A stretch of 11,448 nt of DNA. Source: CAZSAT01 sp964604675 (GTDB lineage Bacteria > Myxococcota_A > UBA796 > CAJQPC01). The stretch spans positions 1-11,448 of the forward strand of contig CAZSAT010000179.1 of the NCBI GenBank assembly GCA_964604675.1, read 5' to 3'. Within the stretch, counting starts at the first letter, position 1; the number at the start of each line of letters is the position of its first letter. This document shows positions 7,325-11,448 of the stretch, in pieces. A model generated the notes under the pieces. The model worked only from the letters and a program-made list of their open reading frames with translations. It was not told the DNA's origin and made no database searches. The translations under genes and the position numbers were made by a program.

Positions 7325-8316
7325 GCCCGGCCCTCCTCGACCGCATGGCACGCCACGGTGTGACCGTTCCCGACGTCTCGGAGCGGAGGCTCCTCCGCAC
7401 CGCAGCGCTCGTTCTCCAGCGAGCAGCGGTTGCGGAAGCGGCAGCCCGACGGGAACTCCAGGGGGGAGGGCACGACACCGGGAATGGCCTCGAGCTGGTC
7501 CCGCTTCCCGGTGAGCTTCGGGATGCTCTTGAACAAGCCGACGGTGTACGGGTGCTGCGGCGCCTCGAAGAGCGTGACGACGTCGGCGTACTCGACGACC
7601 TTGCCCGCGTACATGACGGCGACGTGGTCGGAGACCTCGGCCACCACCGCGAGGTCGTGGGTGATGAACAGGATCGAGGTGCCGGTCTCTTCCTGCAGCT
7701 CGTTCATCAGGTCGAGGATCTGCGCCTGGATGGTGACGTCGAGGGCCGTCGTCGGCTCGTCGGCGATGAGCAGCCGCGGGTCGCAGGAGAGGGCCATGGC
7801 GATCATCACCCGCTGCCGCATGCCGCCGGACATCTGGTGCGGGTACTCGTCCACACGCTTCTCGGGGCTCGGGATGCCGACCTTGGTCATCATCTCGATG
7901 GCCTTGTCGTGGGCCTCGGCCTTCGACAGCCCGCGGTGCAGGCGCAGCGTCTCGCCGATCTGGTCACCGACCGTGTACACGGGGTTCAGCGCGGTCATCG
8001 GCTCCTGGAAGATCATCGCGATCTCGTTGCCGCGGATCTCGCGCATGCGCTTGGGCGAGACCTCCAGCAGCTCTTCGCCTTCGAACGAGATGCTCCCGCC
8101 CGCACGGATACCAGGCGGTCGCGGCACCAGATCGATGATGCTCATCGCGGTGACCGACTTGCCGCAGCCCGACTCGCCCACCACCGAGAGCGTCTCTCCG
8201 GGGTAGATCGCGTAGCTCACGCCATCGACCGCCTTGGCGATGCCCGCGTCGCTGCGGAAGTGGATGCGGAGATCCTCGATGGCGAGGATGGGATTCTTGT
8301 CGACCGGATCGCTCAC
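7321..8316 (-). CDS. dppD: Oligopeptide/dipeptide ABC transporter ATP-binding protein, DppD/OppD type
   Basis: Partner ATPase of the DppF-type protein; together they would form the ATP-hydrolysing heterodimer under the two permeases. The 331-residue protein shows Walker A GESGCGKS (47-54), Q-loop Gln104 in IFQEP, signature MSGGMRQRV (162-170), Walker B LLIADE (182-187) followed by PTTALDVT, and switch His220. The QHPYTVGLFKSIP segment (254-266) leads into the C-terminal extension with Cys292, Cys298, Cys305 and Cys323. In E. coli DppD and mycobacterial DppD the equivalent cysteines hold a [4Fe-4S] cluster; whether they do here is inference. The start is GTG at 8316, in a GTGA overlap with the dppC stop and with GAGGG just upstream. 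Confidence 0.93.
   Translation of the reverse strand: MSDPVDKNPILAIEDLRIHFRSDAGIAKAVDGVSYAIYPGETLSVVGESGCGKSVTAMSIIDLVPRPPGIRAGGSISFEGEELLEVSPKRMREIRGNEIAMIFQEPMTALNPVYTVGDQIGETLRLHRGLSKAEAHDKAIEMMTKVGIPSPEKRVDEYPHQMSGGMRQRVMIAMALSCDPRLLIADEPTTALDVTIQAQILDLMNELQEETGTSILFITHDLAVVAEVSDHVAVMYAGKVVEYADVVTLFEAPQHPYTVGLFKSIPKLTGKRDQLEAIPGVVPSPLEFPSGCRFRNRCSLENERCGAEEPPLRDVGNGHTVACHAVEEGRA
7331..7336 (-). promoter_or_regulatory. Shine-Dalgarno site deciding the dppF start
   Basis: GGAGGG lies 6 bases upstream of the ATG at 7324, inside the last codons of dppD. It is a strong match at good spacing and favours this ATG over the in-frame ATG at 7351. Confidence 0.75.
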
Positions 8317-9452
8317 GAGCGCCCTCGCAGCTTCGGATCCATGGCGTCGCGCAGGCCGTCGCCGAAGAGGTTGAAGCCCAGCACGGCGGCCACGATCATC
8401 AAGCCTGGGAAGATGGTGATCCAGGGGGCCGACCGCATGTACTCACGTCCGTCGTTGACGATGGCGCCCCAGGTGGCCGTGGGTGGCGGCACGCCGAGCC
8501 CGAGGAAGGACAGCCCCGCCTCGACCAGGATGGTGGAGCCGATGGCGAGGCTCGCGTTGACGATGACGGGCGCCATGGCGTTGGGCACGATGTGGCGGAC
8601 GATGAGGCGCCAGGTGGGCACGCCCAGCGCACGCGCGGCCTGGATGTAGTCCTGCTCGCGGATGGACAGGACCTGCGAGCGCACGATGCGGCTCACGCCC
8701 ATCCAGCCTGTCAGCCCCAGGATGACGACGATCAGGAAGATGCTCTGGGCGCCGCTGGCCCGAAAGAACCCGACGATGGCGAGCAGGAGCACCAACCGGG
8801 GGAGCGACAGGAGCAGGTCGACGAACCACATGAGCGCCTTGTCGGCAGCGCCTCCGAAGTAGCCGGCGACCGCGCCCACCAGCGTGCCGATGGTGACCGA
8901 CAGGCTCACGGCGATGAAGCCGATGGAGAGCGAGATGCGAGCGCCGTACAGCACCCTGGAGAAGAGGTCCCGGCCGAACTCGTCGGTGCCCATCAGGTAG
9001 CCCCACTGCGGCGCGAGCCGGTGGTCGCCGACGTCGATGGCGTTTGGGTCGAAGGGTGCGATGAAGGGGGTCAGCACCGCGAACAGGATGAGCACGTAGA
9101 CGAGGTGCATGCCGCCCACGCCCACACGGTTCTTCGCGAACTGCTTCTTGAAGTCGCGCCACCGGGAGCTGGCGTCGTGGTCGCTGAGCGCCTTCGGGAA
9201 CGCGTAGCGGTAGGCCGTGTGCCACGTGAGCGCCACCGCGCCGACCCAGGAGATCGCGGCGACCCACGGATGGATCCGGGTGCCGCCATCGATGGCCTCG
9301 GGGAACAGGAGGTCGCCGGCCCGGGGGAACCCGGCCACGGCCGCCCAGATCAGCACGAGGACGTAGGCGAGCAACCCGATGCCGTTGGCCAGGTCGCGGT
9401 TCAGGATGTGGCCGAGGCCCGGGAGGGCGAGGCCGAGTCGCTTGGTCGCCAT
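8313..9452 (-). CDS. dppC: Peptide ABC transporter permease, DppC/OppC type, with extra N-terminal membrane domain
   Basis: Inner-membrane permease that pairs with the DppB-type subunit. The 379-residue protein is about 80-100 residues longer than usual for DppC. The normal family N terminus seems to start near residue 98 (WRDFKKQFAKNRVGVGG), followed by a first membrane helix (about 115-133), APFDPNAID and GTDEFGRDLFSRVLYGARIS (155-174). The transport domain then has helices near 175-198, 207-230, 237-253, 292-311 and 343-363. The cytoplasmic EAA loop that docks on the ATPase is at 269-291 (YIQAARALGVPTWRLIVRH...). Residues 1-97 form an additional region with two hydrophobic segments (about 23-42 and 63-81) beginning LALPGLGHILNRDLANG (8-24). 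The ATG at 9452 overlaps the dppB stop (TGATG). The first coupled start, an unbroken frame and good codon use all support the extension being translated. Confidence 0.92.
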   Translation of the reverse strand: MATKRLGLALPGLGHILNRDLANGIGLLAYVLVLIWAAVAGFPRAGDLLFPEAIDGGTRIHPWVAAISWVGAVALTWHTAYRYAFPKALSDHDASSRWRDFKKQFAKNRVGVGGMHLVYVLILFAVLTPFIAPFDPNAIDVGDHRLAPQWGYLMGTDEFGRDLFSRVLYGARISLSIGFIAVSLSVTIGTLVGAVAGYFGGAADKALMWFVDLLLSLPRLVLLLAIVGFFRASGAQSIFLIVVILGLTGWMGVSRIVRSQVLSIREQDYIQAARALGVPTWRLIVRHIVPNAMAPVIVNASLAIGSTILVEAGLSFLGLGVPPPTATWGAIVNDGREYMRSAPWITIFPGLMIVAAVLGFNLFGDGLRDAMDPKLRGRS

Positions 9453-10420
9453 CAGCCGTACCGGATCCGCGGGTCGACCACGGAGTAGAGGATGTCAGCG
9501 ATGAGGTTGCCGATCACGACCAAGAGCGTGAACACGAAGAAGCAGGCGATGATGACGGGGGTGTCCTGCGTGAAGATCGCCTGAACGATGAGGCGGCCCA
9601 TGCCCGGCCACGCGAAGATGCTCTCGACGAGCACCGAGCCCGAGAACAGGAAGGGGAGCTGCAGGCCGATGATGGTGATGATCGGCAACAGGGCGTTGCG
9701 CATGGCGTGCTTCACGACCACCGTGCGCTCGGACAGCCCCTTGGCGCGCGCTGTGCGCACGAAGTCCTGCCGGATGACCTCGAGCAGCGAGCTGCGCATG
9801 TAGCGCGCGATGCCTGCAGCGCTTGCGAGTCCGAGGGCGCCGGCCGGCAGGATCAGGTGCTTCAGGTGGTCGACCGCCTTCTCCCAGGTGGTCATGTAGT
9901 CGTACATGACCGCATCGGTCATGCCGCTCGATGGAAGCACCGGCCACTTCAGGGCGAACAGCAGCTGGAGCATCAGCGCCAGCCAGAAGCTGGGCATCGA
10001 GTAGAAGATGAGGCTCGTCACCGAGATGGTGTTGTCGGTCAGGCTGTATTGTCGAACAGCCTGGATGGAGCCGAGCGTCACCCCCACGAACTGGATGATC
10101 AGGATCGTGGCGAAGCTCAGGATGATGGTGTTCGGCAGCGCTTCCGCGATGATGTCGAACACGGGGCGTTCCTGGAAGATGGAGCGACCGAAGTCTCCCG
10201 TCATCAGGTTCTTCATCGTGATCAGGTAGCGGGTGCTCGCCGGCTGATCGAGGCCCCACTTCTGCTCGATGAGCTGGCGGACCTCGGGTGGGGTCTCGGG
10301 TGTGAAGAAGCGGTCGGTGGCGTCGCCCGGCGAGAGCTCCACGAGCACGAAGATCAGCGTGATCACGCCCAGGACCAGCGGGATGGCCAGGAGCAGCTTT
10401 CGGATGAGGTAGGCGAACAC
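9452..10420 (-). CDS. dppB: Peptide ABC transporter permease, DppB/OppB type
   Basis: Membrane permease that forms the import channel with the DppC-type subunit. With the GTG start at 10420 the protein has 322 residues, normal for DppB. It begins FAYLIRKLLLAIPLVLGVI after the initiator, the standard first helix of the family. ELSPGDA (28-34) follows and then the periplasmic WGLDQP region (55-60). Further helices lie near 97-118, 134-155, 186-204, 244-265 and 288-311. The EAA loop is at 219-242 (DFVRTARAKGLSERTVVVKH). The C terminus VVDPRIRYG is a typical ending. An ATG at 10468 is in frame, but it would overlap the binding-protein gene by 37 bases and add 16 non-hydrophobic residues before the normal start. 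The GTG has an AGAGG 8 bases upstream, so I prefer it. Confidence 0.93.
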   Translation of the reverse strand: MFAYLIRKLLLAIPLVLGVITLIFVLVELSPGDATDRFFTPETPPEVRQLIEQKWGLDQPASTRYLITMKNLMTGDFGRSIFQERPVFDIIAEALPNTIILSFATILIIQFVGVTLGSIQAVRQYSLTDNTISVTSLIFYSMPSFWLALMLQLLFALKWPVLPSSGMTDAVMYDYMTTWEKAVDHLKHLILPAGALGLASAAGIARYMRSSLLEVIRQDFVRTARAKGLSERTVVVKHAMRNALLPIITIIGLQLPFLFSGSVLVESIFAWPGMGRLIVQAIFTQDTPVIIACFFVFTLLVVIGNLIADILYSVVDPRIRYG

Positions 10421-10428
10421 GGAAGCGG

Positions 10429-10433
10429 CCTCT
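10429..10433 (-). promoter_or_regulatory. Shine-Dalgarno site deciding the dppB start
   Basis: AGAGG overlaps the TAG stop of the binding-protein gene and lies 8 bases before the GTG at 10420. It favours that GTG over the upstream in-frame ATG at 10468. Confidence 0.6.
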
Positions 10434-11448
10434 ACTTGTCGTACTTCACTTCGTTCGCCGGCACCCACCAGGTGTGCAGGTCGTTCATCGGGCTCAGGAT
10501 GTCCACCTTCACGTCGTTGAAGCGCTCGTGCACACCGACGATGTCGTCGCGCCAGTACAGGAAGGTGTAGGGCTGGTCCTCGTAGATGGCCGCCTGCACC
10601 TTCTTCCAGATCTCGTTGGCCTTGGCGGTGTCGGGCTCGTTGAGGCCTTGCTCGATCAAGGCGTCGACCTCATCGTTGGCGTACGAGGTGAAGTTGAACT
10701 CGTACTCCTGACCCGAGTGCCAGATGGTGGACATGTCCACGAAGAGTCCAGCGGACCAGCCCGACAGCGCGGCCTCGTAGTCCTTCTTGCGGAGGCGCTC
10801 GAAGAAGGTGTTGGACTCGACGGTCTCGATCTCCATCTGGACACCGATGTCCTTCAGGAAGGCCTGGATGATGACCGCGGCCTTCGCGCGTCGGGCGTTG
10901 CCGGAGTTGGTCATCATCGTGAAGCTGAAGTCCTGACCGTCCCGGTCGAGGATGCCGTTTCCGTCCGCGTCGCCGAAGCCGAGGGCCTCCAGCTCCGCGC
11001 GGGCGCCGGTCGGGTCGAAGGGCAACGGCGTGATGTCGTTGTTGTGCGTGTTGCACAGCGTGGGCGTGATGGTGGACACCGCGCGGTTGCCGTAGGCTTC
11101 GCCGGACTCGCTGGTCAGCAGGTCGCCGATGAGCTTGTCGATGTCGATGGCCTTGGTGAGCGCGCGGCGCACGGCCGGGTCCGCGAAGAGGTGGTGCTCC
11201 TGCACCGTGGACCAGTCCAGATCCTTGCCCGCGTCTTCGTACTTCTCCTGGAAGTCGGCGGTGTCGAAGCGGTTCCAGGCCAGGTAGTCGAGGAAGCGCC
11301 AGCCTCGCCGGTACAGCTCGATCTCCGGGTGCTCCGCCGCGATGCGGTCGGCGTCGGAGACCAGGATGCCCTCCATCCAGTCGACGGCGCCGTTCTCGAG
11401 CTCGAGCAGGCGCGTGGCGTACTCGGGAATGATCTTGAAGATGACGCG
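10432..11448 (-). CDS. Peptide ABC transporter substrate-binding protein (family 5), C-terminal part, cut by window edge
   Basis: It captures peptides, or another small ligand, outside the inner membrane and delivers them to the DppBC-type permease. The visible 338 residues are roughly the last 60 per cent of a family 5 binding protein. The frame is open to the window edge and starts RVIFKIIPEYATRLLELENG, the usual family segment before the VDW..GI stretch. Other landmarks are FADPAVRRALTKAIDIDKL, PFDPTGARAELEALGF, FLKDIGVQMEIETVE, YEAALSGWSAG and PYTFLYWRDDIVGVH. A calcium-loop-like DADGNGILDRDG (10971 to 10936) sits where many family members carry one. The N-terminal signal peptide or lipobox lies outside, so I cannot say whether it is a lipoprotein. 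Position directly upstream of dppB supports a peptide role. Family 5 also contains nickel, heme and sugar binders, so the ligand is not certain. Confidence 0.92.
   Translation of the reverse strand, partial: RVIFKIIPEYATRLLELENGAVDWMEGILVSDADRIAAEHPEIELYRRGWRFLDYLAWNRFDTADFQEKYEDAGKDLDWSTVQEHHLFADPAVRRALTKAIDIDKLIGDLLTSESGEAYGNRAVSTITPTLCNTHNNDITPLPFDPTGARAELEALGFGDADGNGILDRDGQDFSFTMMTNSGNARRAKAAVIIQAFLKDIGVQMEIETVESNTFFERLRKKDYEAALSGWSAGLFVDMSTIWHSGQEYEFNFTSYANDEVDALIEQGLNEPDTAKANEIWKKVQAAIYEDQPYTFLYWRDDIVGVHERFNDVKVDILSPMNDLHTWWVPANEVKYDK

Larger units (their letters stand above)
1..11448 (-). other. Predicted single polycistronic unit of ten genes (both ends open)
   Basis: All ten coding regions run in the same direction with no gap longer than 35 bases. 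Junctions in transcription order: binding protein to dppB, 11-base gap; dppB to dppC, TGATG 1-base overlap; dppC to dppD, GTGA 4-base overlap; dppD to dppF, ATGA 4-base overlap; dppF to acyl-CoA ligase, 16-base gap; ligase to mvaA, mvaA to mvk and mvk to mvaD, TGATG 1-base overlaps; mvaD to mvaK2, stop and start adjacent; mvaK2 to fni, 35-base gap. This layout is seen directly. Co-transcription and translational coupling are inferences. The largest gaps fall before the acyl-CoA ligase and before fni, so internal promoters inside the preceding coding sequences cannot be excluded there. No tRNA, rRNA, CRISPR array, insertion sequence or long repeat was noticed. Confidence 0.75.

Noticed and set aside
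10421..10468. Longer dppB from the ATG at 10468
   Set aside because: It adds 16 polar residues before the standard first helix and overlaps the binding-protein gene, while the GTG at 10420 has a well-spaced AGAGG.
1..11448. Search for CRISPR repeats, tRNA or rRNA genes, transposase genes, toxin-antitoxin pairs or phage genes
   Set aside because: None seen. The coding genes fill the window and leave no gap above 35 bases for such elements.

Overview
The window is a GC-rich stretch, roughly two thirds G+C by eye. Every gene lies on the minus strand and the genes are packed end to end, so it should be read from 11448 down to 1. Two blocks are present. The upstream block (11448 to 6332) is an oligopeptide/dipeptide-type ABC importer: the C-terminal part of a family 5 substrate-binding protein, two DppB/DppC-type permeases and two DppD/DppF-type ATPases. 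The downstream block (6315 to 1) is a FadD15-like long-chain acyl-CoA ligase followed by five enzymes of the mevalonate route to isoprenoids: class II HMG-CoA reductase, mevalonate kinase, diphosphomevalonate decarboxylase, phosphomevalonate kinase, and the start of a type 2 (FMN-dependent) isopentenyl-diphosphate isomerase cut by the window edge.

Spacing is extremely tight. Genes overlap by 1 base (TGATG, four junctions) or 4 bases (ATGA or GTGA, two junctions), abut directly (one junction), or are separated by only 11, 16 and 35 bases. No gap is large enough for an obvious promoter, and I saw no convincing terminator between genes. The simplest reading is one long transcript whose promoter lies upstream of 11448, with translational coupling between most neighbours. 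Together the mevalonate enzymes would turn HMG-CoA into IPP and DMAPP. HMG-CoA synthase and acetoacetyl-CoA thiolase are not in the window.

The organism is a bacterium with a complete-looking mevalonate pathway, a class II HMG-CoA reductase and very high third-position GC. This would fit a myxobacterium-like (Myxococcota/deltaproteobacterial) lineage, but that assignment is an inference from gene content and not shown by the sequence. The gene families are well known, and I see no new defence, mobile or RNA system. The points most worth a second look are a methionine in place of the conserved glutamine of the HxNxxQE motif in the isomerase, an extra N-terminal membrane domain on the DppC-type permease, and the co-linear arrangement of peptide uptake, acyl activation and mevalonate genes.
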